Shown here in pieces: positions 7,567-14,900 of a stretch of DNA of 24,022 bases. The notes under the pieces were generated by a model. It did not search any database. It was not told the DNA's origin and was given only the letters and a program-made list of their open reading frames with translations. How positions within the stretch are numbered: the stretch's first letter is position 1; each line of letters opens with the position of its first letter. The stretch comes from CAIZGX01 sp044371675 (GTDB lineage: Bacteria > Bacteroidota > Bacteroidia > Flavobacteriales_D > Sanyastnellaceae). Position numbers and translations under genes: made by a program. Where the stretch lies: the NCBI GenBank assembly GCA_044371675.1, contig JBILTF010000029.1:1-24022 (forward strand), written 5' to 3'.

Positions 7567-8739
7567 CTAAATTACTTCCAATACCAAACCTTTCAAATAT
7601 TCTCCTTCCGGATGGAAGATGCTAATCGGATGGTCAGCCCCTTGGTGCAATTGGTGAAGAATCTTCACCGTTCTTCCAACTGAAATTGCAGAAGCCAACA
7701 AAATAGAAGTGAATTGTTGCTTGTCGATCACTTGCGAGCAAGAGAAGGTGAAGAGAATTCCGCCGGGTTTAATCTGACGTAAAGCCGCTTCGTTAATTCT
7801 TCTGTAACCTTGAATGGCCTTGTGTTTCGCGCTTAGGTGTTTTGCGAATGCCGGAGGATCCAATACAATTACATCGTAGTCCTCTTCAATATTTTTCATG
7901 TACTCAACCGCATCTGCTTGAATTAACTTATGCTTCGAAGTATCGAGGTTGTTCAGTTTAATGTTGTTCTCTACTAAGGCTAGTGCCGATGCGCTGCTAT
8001 CTAAACTGTGAACGAGGTTCGCTCCGTTTTTCAATGCGTACAAAGAGAATCCACCGCTGTAGCAAAATGTGTTTAACACTTTTTTACCTTGACTTAATTC
8101 ACCGAGTAGTTTTCTGTTTTCACGCTGGTCAATGAAGAAGCCTGTCTTCTGTCCTTTCTCCCAATCGATTTGAAATTGAATTCCGTGTTCCAGGGCAATG
8201 TCGTTTCCTTTTTCACCAACAACATATTCGTTTTGTGCATTAGGAACGCCTTTTACTTTTTCTCCACTCTTGTCGTAGATGGCTTTCAAACCATCGCCCA
8301 TCACCATCTTCAACGCGTTCGCAATTTCGCTGCGGTGCTGGTACATACCTGCTCCGTGAAACTGAAGCACCGCTGTTTCTCCGTATACATCTACAATAAG
8401 TCCAGGGAAACCATCGCCTTCTGCGTTTATCAGACGATACAACGTGGTGCTTTCTGTATTAACCATTACCTTCTTGCGAAGATCGTAGGCGTGTTTAATT
8501 TTCGAATGCCAGATGTCAGTCGAATACATTTCCTCACCGAATGAAAAGATGCGAACCGCAATGCTTCCTTCAGAGAAATGTCCGATTCCAATTTTTTCGT
8601 TTGCACGCGTGAACACTTCCACCAATTGTCCTTCTTTTAACAATTCAGAAATGGCTTCAATGGCGCCCGAAAATATCCAAGGGTGAAAGCGTTTTGCGCT
8701 TTGTTCTTTTCCTTTCTTTAAATAGATTTTTGCTAACAT
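7567..8739 (-). CDS. rlmI: 23S rRNA (cytosine-5)-methyltransferase, RlmI family
   Basis: The family adds a methyl group from S-adenosylmethionine to C5 of a cytosine in 23S rRNA (position 1962 in E. coli). The 390-residue protein has an N-terminal PUA RNA-binding domain (IYLKKGKEQSAKRFHPWIFSGAI, about 1-75), a middle region (YRLINAEGDGFPGLIVDVYG, 101-120), and a Rossmann methyltransferase domain with motif I VLNTFCYSGGFS (221-232), IVLDPPAFA (291-299) and TFSCSQ with the likely catalytic C334. Length and order are normal for RlmI/YccW. The start ATG lies just 4 nt after a perfect TAGTTTTG -7 box, so the mRNA could be nearly leaderless. It is 22 bp downstream of recQ on the same strand. Confidence 0.92.
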   Translation of the reverse strand: MLAKIYLKKGKEQSAKRFHPWIFSGAIEAISELLKEGQLVEVFTRANEKIGIGHFSEGSIAVRIFSFGEEMYSTDIWHSKIKHAYDLRKKVMVNTESTTLYRLINAEGDGFPGLIVDVYGETAVLQFHGAGMYQHRSEIANALKMVMGDGLKAIYDKSGEKVKGVPNAQNEYVVGEKGNDIALEHGIQFQIDWEKGQKTGFFIDQRENRKLLGELSQGKKVLNTFCYSGGFSLYALKNGANLVHSLDSSASALALVENNIKLNNLDTSKHKLIQADAVEYMKNIEEDYDVIVLDPPAFAKHLSAKHKAIQGYRRINEAALRQIKPGGILFTFSCSQVIDKQQFTSILLASAISVGRTVKILHQLHQGADHPISIFHPEGEYLKGLVLEVI

Positions 8740-8743
8740 GTGG

Positions 8744-8751
8744 CAAAACTA
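8744..8751 (-). promoter_or_regulatory. Putative -7 promoter box for rlmI, abutting the start codon
   Basis: On the minus strand TAGTTTTG matches TAnnTTTG exactly and is followed by CCAC and the rlmI ATG. If used, transcription would start at or within a few nt of the start codon, giving a leaderless message. No good -33 element is visible, and the upstream part lies in the recQ 3' end. Confidence 0.4.
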
Positions 8752-8761
8752 CTCCGAAAAC

Positions 8762-10636
8762 TTACTTGGCCGTGAAATACTTGCCTTCTTTTGGAATGAG
8801 CCATCCTTCGGCGAGCGCTTCTTGCACGAGTTCTATTATTTTTTCTTTGTTGAAGGGAACCGGCCACGCGTAGAGTTCGTCGAGTGTTTTCCCGTTGAGG
8901 CAAGCGTTAAGAATTTCTTTTGTAGTTGGAAGAGCGCGTTCGCGCTGACAGTGATCGCACTTCCCGCAAGTGTCGGTGTCTTCACCGAAATAGCGCAGAA
9001 TGTATTGTTCGCGACAGTGGTCTTCTGAAAGCAGGTGTTGCATGCTGTTCAACTTCGCAAGGTCAATGTCTCTTCGCTCTTCATACATCGTTTCCGGAAA
9101 AGAAAGTTCGGCAGAGGCTACGCGTTGTTTTGCATAACTGAATTGCGAAGTAGAACTGGCCGGAAGGTATTCAAGAATTTGAAGTTTATGAAGATCGTTC
9201 AACGAAGTGAGCACTTCGTTTTTCGAGCGTTCATTCAAGACGCTCAGTTGGTACTCTGAAATGGGAACAGCGAAATCCCAGATGCTTCCGTACAAGCGAA
9301 AGAGTGAACGTAGAAAATCTTCGTGCTTCGGATTTTCATCGACGAACGCGCGAAGTTCATCCTTCGAAGCAATCACACGAACGCGCGAGCGGTGCAATCC
9401 GCGTGCTAAGATGGAAATGTATCCGGCGCGTTCAAGTAACAGCAACGAAGCTGAAATGGTGTTTGCGTTGAGCTGACTGCGTTCTGCAATTTGATCGAGG
9501 TTCAGTGCGAAGAGTTCGTTCATGCCCGAGCCAATGGCAATGCGATGAATGTTGGCAAGTGTTTGATAAACTGTTGCAATGTCTTCCTTTGGGGGATAAC
9601 GCATGGCAACACTTTTTTTCAATTGAACGAAGTCGCTATCGTTCCAGAGAGCAAGTCCAATCGCGGGTTGCTCGTCGCGTCCAGCTCTTCCCACTTCCTG
9701 AAAATACGCTTCGGGTTGCGAAGGAATGTCGAAGTGAATCACGAAACGCACATCGGGTTTGTCTATGCCCATGCCGAAGGCGTTGGTTGCCACAATGACT
9801 TGCACCTCGTTGTTCTTCCATTTTAGAAAGGCGAGATCTTTTTTGTGAAGATCTAGACCTGCGTGATAGGGAAGGGCTTTGATGTTTTTTTCGTTCAGCA
9901 ATGCAGCTAGGTCTTCGGTTTTTTTTCGTGAATTGCAGTAGACAATTCCGGCGCCTTGAAGCACCTGCATGCGTTCAACGAGATCTTTTTCTTTTTGTGT
10001 CGAAAAGAGTGCGTTGTATCCGATGTTTTTTCGAGCGAAGCTCTTCTGAATAATGGTGCAATCATTATTGAAAATGAGTGTCGCTATATCGCTCACCACT
10101 TGCGGAGTAGCGGTAGCGGTAACGGCCATCACCACAGGATCTCGAAGTTCTTGAATGAACTTCGGAATGGCTCTGTAGGCAGGGCGGAAGTCGTGTCCCC
10201 ATTGTGAAATGCAATGCGCTTCATCAATAGCCACGAACGAGATGTTCAGGTAGCGAATGCGAGCGATGAAGTTGTCGTTTTCCAAACGTTCCGGAGAGAC
10301 GTAGAGGAATTTGTATTTTCTGTTGGTGCAGTCGTCGAGAATTTTTTCAATCTCGAAATTATTTAATTCGGAAGAGAGATAGGTTGCAGGAATTTCTTTT
10401 TGAATGAGGCTTTCCACCTGATCTTTCATAAGCGCAAGCAATGGCGTTACGACAATGCACAAACCTTTGTGACAAAGCGCAGGCACTTGAAAGCAGATGC
10501 TTTTTCCTCCGCCTGTTGGCAGCAGTGCAAACACATGTTCACCGTATGCAGCAGCATTAACGATTTCGCTTTGCTTATCGCGAAACGCATCGTATCCCCA
10601 GTATTTTTTAAGAAGGTGGAGGGTTTTTGCTTGCAT
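8762..10636 (-). CDS. recQ: RecQ-family ATP-dependent DNA helicase with displaced zinc-binding module
   Basis: The 624-residue protein is a superfamily 2 3'-5' DNA helicase. Motifs: RecQ motif 0 region (YWGYDAFRDKQSEIV, 12-26), Walker A LLPTGGGKS (38-46), DEAH at 138-141 with the aromatic-rich loop AHCISQWGHDFR (140-151), TATATP, and motif VI QEVGRAGRD (313-321). The four zinc cysteines C541, C557, C560 and C563 have normal RecQ spacing but come about 160 residues later than in E. coli RecQ (C380 onward); residues about 345-535 fill the gap and contain winged-helix-like sequence (LDQIAERSQLNANTISASLLLLERAGYI, 380-407). No HRDC domain is present. This layout is that of the short RecQ paralogue common in Flavobacteriia, so it may not be the canonical RecQ. 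It is the first gene of a recQ-rlmI-DUF6265 run. Confidence 0.9.
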   Translation of the reverse strand: MQAKTLHLLKKYWGYDAFRDKQSEIVNAAAYGEHVFALLPTGGGKSICFQVPALCHKGLCIVVTPLLALMKDQVESLIQKEIPATYLSSELNNFEIEKILDDCTNRKYKFLYVSPERLENDNFIARIRYLNISFVAIDEAHCISQWGHDFRPAYRAIPKFIQELRDPVVMAVTATATPQVVSDIATLIFNNDCTIIQKSFARKNIGYNALFSTQKEKDLVERMQVLQGAGIVYCNSRKKTEDLAALLNEKNIKALPYHAGLDLHKKDLAFLKWKNNEVQVIVATNAFGMGIDKPDVRFVIHFDIPSQPEAYFQEVGRAGRDEQPAIGLALWNDSDFVQLKKSVAMRYPPKEDIATVYQTLANIHRIAIGSGMNELFALNLDQIAERSQLNANTISASLLLLERAGYISILARGLHRSRVRVIASKDELRAFVDENPKHEDFLRSLFRLYGSIWDFAVPISEYQLSVLNERSKNEVLTSLNDLHKLQILEYLPASSTSQFSYAKQRVASAELSFPETMYEERRDIDLAKLNSMQHLLSEDHCREQYILRYFGEDTDTCGKCDHCQRERALPTTKEILNACLNGKTLDELYAWPVPFNKEKIIELVQEALAEGWLIPKEGKYFTAK

Positions 10637-10673
10637 AATGAAGGGCTAAGTTACGGAATGTGGAAGCAAGAAT

Positions 10674-10797
10674 GTCTTCGACGAATGTTCTCTGAACGAT
10701 TGCCGTTGGCGAATGTCTTCGACTGTTTTAATCTGAAGAACAACGTAGTTCCAACAACGTAGTTCTAACAACGTAGTTCTAACAACGAAGTTCCAAC
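10674..10797. repeat. Mini-hairpin array A (8 hairpins, two sub-arrays)
   Basis: Sub-array 1: GTCttcGAC (10674-10682), GTTCtctGAAC (10687-10697), GCCgttGGC (10702-10710), GTCttcGAC (10715-10723), joined by linkers gaat, gatt, gaat. Sub-array 2 has a 14-bp period: AACgtaGTT at 10742, 10756 and 10770, and AACgaaGTT at 10784, joined by ccaac or ctaac. All loops are 3 nt. Stem arms differ between units but stay complementary. The last repeats form the end and stop codon of higA (10779). This fills the gap between the recQ start and higA. Confidence 0.85.
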
Positions 10798-11153
10798 TCG
10801 CAGTTAAACGCCTCTTGCTTCAGCCTAAAATGTTGCGAAAGTATTCGAATCGAGTTTTTCGAAAATGTCTTTTTTCCATTCAGCATATCGCTTACAAGAC
10901 CAGGACTAACTTGAAGGAGTTGGGCAAGGTCAATTCCTTTCATGTTGTGCTCAACCATAAGTGCTTTTAATAGCTCATGCGGAGGAATGGGATTGCTTGT
11001 TAACTTTTCGCTGTCGTATTTGTCAATGAGCAATTGAAGAAGTTCTATCTCGTCGGTGATGTCTTTTGATTTCTTTTTAATCTCTCCGAGTAATTCTATG
11101 CGCGAGCAGTATTCGAAGTATTGCTTTTTTGATTTGATGATGGTGTATTTCAT
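10779..11153 (-). CDS. higA: HigA-type antitoxin (helix-turn-helix)
   Basis: The 124-residue protein is predicted to neutralise HigB and repress the operon. Its HTH lies at about 73-111: GIDLAQLLQVSPGLVSDMLNG followed by KKTFSKNSIRILSQHFRL, the XRE-type recognition pattern; the N-terminal half (EIELLQLLIDKYDSEK) is acidic and helical as in HigA/MqsA-like antitoxins of this class. The ATG overlaps the higB stop by 4 bp (ATGA), the usual toxin-first higBA order. The last residues (ELELRC, then TAG) are written by a unit of hairpin array A, so the native C-terminus may have been replaced when the repeat expanded. A likely operator, the palindrome at 11512-11530, lies upstream of higB. Confidence 0.87.
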   Translation of the reverse strand: MKYTIIKSKKQYFEYCSRIELLGEIKKKSKDITDEIELLQLLIDKYDSEKLTSNPIPPHELLKALMVEHNMKGIDLAQLLQVSPGLVSDMLNGKKTFSKNSIRILSQHFRLKQEAFNCELELRC

Positions 11154-11488
11154 TTTGAGTATTGGTCTATTATGTATTGTAAATTGAGTTTACATAGTTG
11201 ATTGTAATCGTTGTGAGTTCCTATCCATTTGATGTAAAGTCTTATTTCAGTTGAAGTAACTTGGTACTTGCATATCATCCTATATTCATTTCCTCCAATG
11301 TTAAAAATCACGCGATTGCTTCCATTGCCCAGTAAATCGGCTGATCCAAAGGTTTGAAAGATCTCGCTGGGTTTTTCCCAATCAGCATTTTTCAGTATTG
11401 CTAACCAAATTTGAAATGACTTCGAACTTCTTGCGTGTTTCGAAGTGAAATTTTCAATGGCTTGTTTCTTAATTAAATGAACCTTCAT
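11150..11488 (-). CDS. higB: HigB-type toxin, mRNA interferase (RelE superfamily)
   Basis: The 112-residue protein matches the HigB_toxin family (PF09907): MKVHLIKKQAIENFTSKHARS at the start, WLAILKNADWEKPSEI, then NRVIFNIGGNEYRMI (58-72) and the C-terminal YIKWIGTHNDYNQL (85-98) typical of the group. Such toxins cut mRNA on the ribosome. I chose ATG 11488; the longer reading begins at a TTG (11491). Low-GC sequence and location between hairpin arrays suggest an acquired module. A perfect -7 box (11544-11551) and an AT-rich palindrome suitable for HigA binding precede it. Confidence 0.88.
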   Translation of the reverse strand: MKVHLIKKQAIENFTSKHARSSKSFQIWLAILKNADWEKPSEIFQTFGSADLLGNGSNRVIFNIGGNEYRMICKYQVTSTEIRLYIKWIGTHNDYNQLCKLNLQYIIDQYSK

Positions 11489-11511
11489 CAAAAGTAGTGT
11501 TTAATTCAAAA

Positions 11512-11530
11512 TATTCACAAAAAGTGAATA
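11512..11530. promoter_or_regulatory. Palindromic operator candidate for HigA
   Basis: TATTCAC-aaaaa-GTGAATA is a perfect 7-bp inverted repeat 24 bp upstream of the higB ATG and just downstream of the predicted transcription start. HigA-family antitoxins bind palindromes in their own promoter region, so this is the natural autoregulation site; that is inferred. Confidence 0.6.
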
Positions 11531-11543
11531 AATATTTTCTATT

Positions 11544-11551
11544 CAAACCTA
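11544..11551 (-). promoter_or_regulatory. Putative -7 promoter box for higBA
   Basis: On the minus strand TAGGTTTG matches TAnnTTTG exactly. A TTGG (11574-11577), part of the shared 36-bp element, lies 22 nt upstream in the -33 position. The ORF6N gene has the same TTGG-22-nt-box geometry. Confidence 0.55.
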
Positions 11552-11570
11552 AAAAGAGAGACGGATATTT

Positions 11571-11606
11571 ACACCAACTTTTATATGCAGGTTATATGCT
11601 GTTTAT
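11571..11606 (-). promoter_or_regulatory. Shared 36-bp element, copy 1 (upstream of higBA)
   Basis: This segment matches 18087-18122 at 34 of 36 positions. Read on the minus strand it holds two direct copies of GCATATAA with an 11-bp period (one helical turn), then TTGGTGT, which can serve as the -33 element. Its other edge abuts hairpin array B with no gap. It may be an upstream promoter element shared by two accessory genes, or a cassette boundary. Confidence 0.7.
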
Positions 11607-11698
11607 GCCGTTGGCGAGGGCAAATGGCTTTGCGAGGGCGATTTCTTCGCGAGGGTCCTTCGGACGAGGTTACTAGCAACTGGTTCGTAAAAAACGAA
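11607..11698. repeat. Mini-hairpin array B (gagg-linked)
   Basis: Hairpins GCCgttGGC (11607-11615), GCAAAtggcTTTGC (11620-11633), GCGAtttctTCGC (11638-11650) and GTCCttcGGAC (11655-11665) are each followed by the identical linker gagg. A further hairpin TTCGTaaaaaACGAA lies at 11684-11698. The stems are unrelated in sequence; only the linker and the hairpin form are kept. It starts immediately after the 36-bp element. Confidence 0.8.
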
Positions 11699-11952
11699 GT
11701 TCCATCACATCTCACTAACAAAAATCGAACTCAGAAAATTCAAACCCCCTGAGATTTGATAATACGGGACGTGTTTTTGCGATTTGTTAACATTGGTAAA
11801 TTATTAATACATATATTTACAAAGCAGTTGAAAAAAGTGAAAAATCCGTAAGGGTTCGAAGTGAGTTGAAGGAAAGCAGAATGGACTGAGGTGAGTGTTG
11901 ATTGGTATTGAATGAAGTTATTTTAAATATAGCCTTGACTCATCTTAATATT
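11699..11952 (+). promoter_or_regulatory. Upstream region of the large surface-protein gene, with promoter at 11908-11937
   Basis: About 250 bp without a gene. TTG (11908-11910), 19-nt spacer, TAGCCTTG (11930-11937, one mismatch to TAnnTTTG) fits the Bacteroidota promoter layout and would start transcription just before the ATG at 11953. An AT-rich stretch at about 11795-11820 (with TATATTTA) could be a second promoter. Nothing else recognised. Confidence 0.4.
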
Positions 11953-14900
11953 ATGAAATCATATAATTTATCGTTTGTGTCTGTTAGATTGTTTTGCCTA
12001 ACGGTCTTTGTTTTTCTTTTTAGTTTTTCCTCAAGAACCCAGACAACTGTTGTCATTGGTAACAATACTGCTGCCAATGGAACTTCTGTTTATCCTTGTG
12101 CGCTAGGCGATTATTTTGGTGGGCAACACGCTCAGTACCTGTACAATAATGCTGCAATGTCAGGAGCGGGTATTCCAGCAGGAGCATTAATCACTCAAAT
12201 CGGTTGGGTGGCCAATGCTACTAATATTTCAGGTCATTTGATCGAGGGGTTCTCGATAAAGTTGAAGAATACAACGATTACTGGTGTATCTTCAACCGCA
12301 TGGGAATCCGGAGCAACAGCGGTTTATGGTCCTCAAGACTACAGCTACATATCGGGCTCTGCCGGGAATATTTTGTTCACTTTGACCGCTTCATTTACTT
12401 ATGATGGAACAGGGTTGTTAGTTGATGTATGTCACGGCGCTGCGACTACTGGTTTAACTAGTAATCCTGCGCTTCAATATCAAACAGCGGTAGGTTACAA
12501 CGCTTCTCACTCTTACCGTTCAAACAACGTAAATGGTTGTTCTTCAGCGATAACAACAAACACAGGTACACTTACAACACGTCCGCGTCTTGTAATAACT
12601 TATGTTATTCCTCCGGCATGTTCAGGAACACCAAACGCTCCTGTAGCAACTTTAACAGAAACATCATCTTTCTGTTATGGAGGTTTTCGATCAATGGGTG
12701 CATCCGGGTTCAGTGTTGCCACTGGATTGACTACTCAATGGCAAGTTTCTTCTACCCCGGGTGGTCCATACACAAACGTTTCAGATGGCACAGGCGCTGC
12801 GGCCAATGCTTATACCACTTCGATATTACCTGCGGGCAATTATTACTACGTGTGCACATCTACTTGCATCGCTACAGGCGATACAGCGACTTCCAATGAG
12901 ATTGCCTTAACGGTTAACGCATTACCGTCAGTTGTCATAAACGCCCCCAATAACGGTGCGTTTTGCGGAACACAACAAATGAATGCGGCTGGAGCATCGA
13001 CATATTCTTGGACACCAGCTGCTTCACTAAGTTCGGTAACGGGCTCTTCTGTTTACTATACTGGCATATCGGATACTCAGGTTACTGTTATTGGAACAGA
13101 TGAAAATGGTTGCGTGGGATCCCCTGTCTCGCAGCAAGTTTATTACACACCACCTGTGCCGATTGCAATGACAACAGGAGTACCTCATTTTTGTGGGGAC
13201 GGTGGAACCACTATTGTAACGGCGTCGTCATCTGAAAATTATGTTTATTCTTTTGATGGATTCAATGGAGCAACATTATCAGGTTTTTCGTCAAATTCAG
13301 TTGAAGCCACTGTCACTCAAACAAGTATTATTCGTGTAACTGGATTTGATTTAGAATCTGGTTGTGCGGCTCAAGGCTTTGCAAGTTTAAGCGTTTACCC
13401 TTTGCCAACAGCTGCATTAACTGCTTTTACGAATGATGGCGGATTCGGAGTTTGTCCAGGTACAACTGGATTCATACAAGCAGGCTTAAATTCGACGAAC
13501 TTTTCGGTTACATCAATTCCATATGTACCGTTCTCTATTCCGGCAACAGCAACGATAGTTGTAAGCAATGGCGTTACTAGTATTGGGTTGTCTGGCGGCA
13601 ATTTAGATGATGGGGGGTGGTCGGGTCTTCCATTAGGATTCAACTTTAATTTTTTTAATAACACTTATAGCTCAGTTTCAGCAAGTACAAATGGTTTTTT
13701 AATGTTTGGTTCAGCTCTAGGTTATTCGACAAGCCCAGGTGATTTAGGTCAATATAGTTTTTCAGCGAATCCGGTTTTTCCTAATGGTAATAATGGAGGA
13801 AACTTAATAGCATTAATGGCCGGAGATCAATATTTCGGCAATGGCAACCCCAATGTGACTCCCAGTGATTTAATATATTGGACAGAGGGTTTTGCTCCTA
13901 ATCGTAAGTTTATAATTCTTTATAGAGAGGTAAGACAGGCAATTGGTGGTTCAACTTCGGGAACTTTTACTGCTTATGCTGCTTTGCATGAAACTACTGG
14001 TATAATTGAAATACATATTTTAAACAATAGTCAGTCAATTGCCAACACCATTGGACTTCAAAATGCAAATAAGTCAATAGGCATTACTGCTCCAGGGCGT
14101 CAAAATTTTACAACGCCTATTAGTTCTCCAGAAGCTTGGCGCCTTAGCCCACCTGTAAACTATTTGACGGATTGGTCTGCCGCTGATATAAATGGCACTT
14201 ATCCTATTACAACTAATTATTATGGCACTCCTTTAAATAGTCAGAATGAGTTTGCTATAAGTGTTAGTCAACAAGTGACTACAACCTATTTTCTTACGCT
14301 TAGAAATGTATTAACTGGATGTTCGAATTCGGCAAATCCAAATAGTGCGACAATTACAGTACTGTCAACAAATGCCCCAAGCGGTTTTAATGTAACTTCT
14401 TTATTAGACAGTGTGTGTCCAGAAGAGAATTTTCTGCTAACTGCTAATTTTTTAAATGGCACTTTGGCACTTTCATTTCAGTGGCAGGTATCAATAGATG
14501 GAGGTTTAAATTACAACGATATATATGGTGCAAATTCAACAACATACATGGCTAGTCAGTCGGTGTCTTCATTATACAGAATTGGTGTTGCCTCCTGCGG
14601 CGGAATAATGGGTTATTCAGAACCGATTGCGGTGACGATTAAGAGTTTCTTATCTTGTTATTGCACTGTGCCATTCGTAAATGGTAGTGATGAGGATATA
14701 TTAAATGTAAGTATTGGTCAATTAAATAATTCATCTACCTGCGGTAGTTTAGCTCCTGGTATTGGTTCTGTGCCAAGCCGTTACAGCAACTACGCAGATG
14801 GTCCAAATTCCCCTGATATTTTGACTTTATATACGGGGGAGGTTGTAACAGGTTCTTTAACAATTGGGTCATGTAGCTCTTCAAACTTTTTTAGCGGTGC

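Noticed and set aside
9491..9826. Open frames opposite recQ
   Set aside because: They mirror the recQ frame and have no recognisable motif.
11571..11700. Integron attC site (tatgccgttgg-like sequence by the 36-bp element)
   Set aside because: No paired R/L boxes forming one long imperfect stem were found and there is no integrase; a covariance search for attC would settle it.
11902..11952. TTG start for the large surface protein
   Set aside because: It lies upstream of the likely -7 box and puts 17 residues before the natural signal peptide.
13395..13664. Open frame on the minus strand within the large surface-protein gene
   Set aside because: No family similarity or signal; it is the shadow of a low-stop-codon region in the real reading frame.
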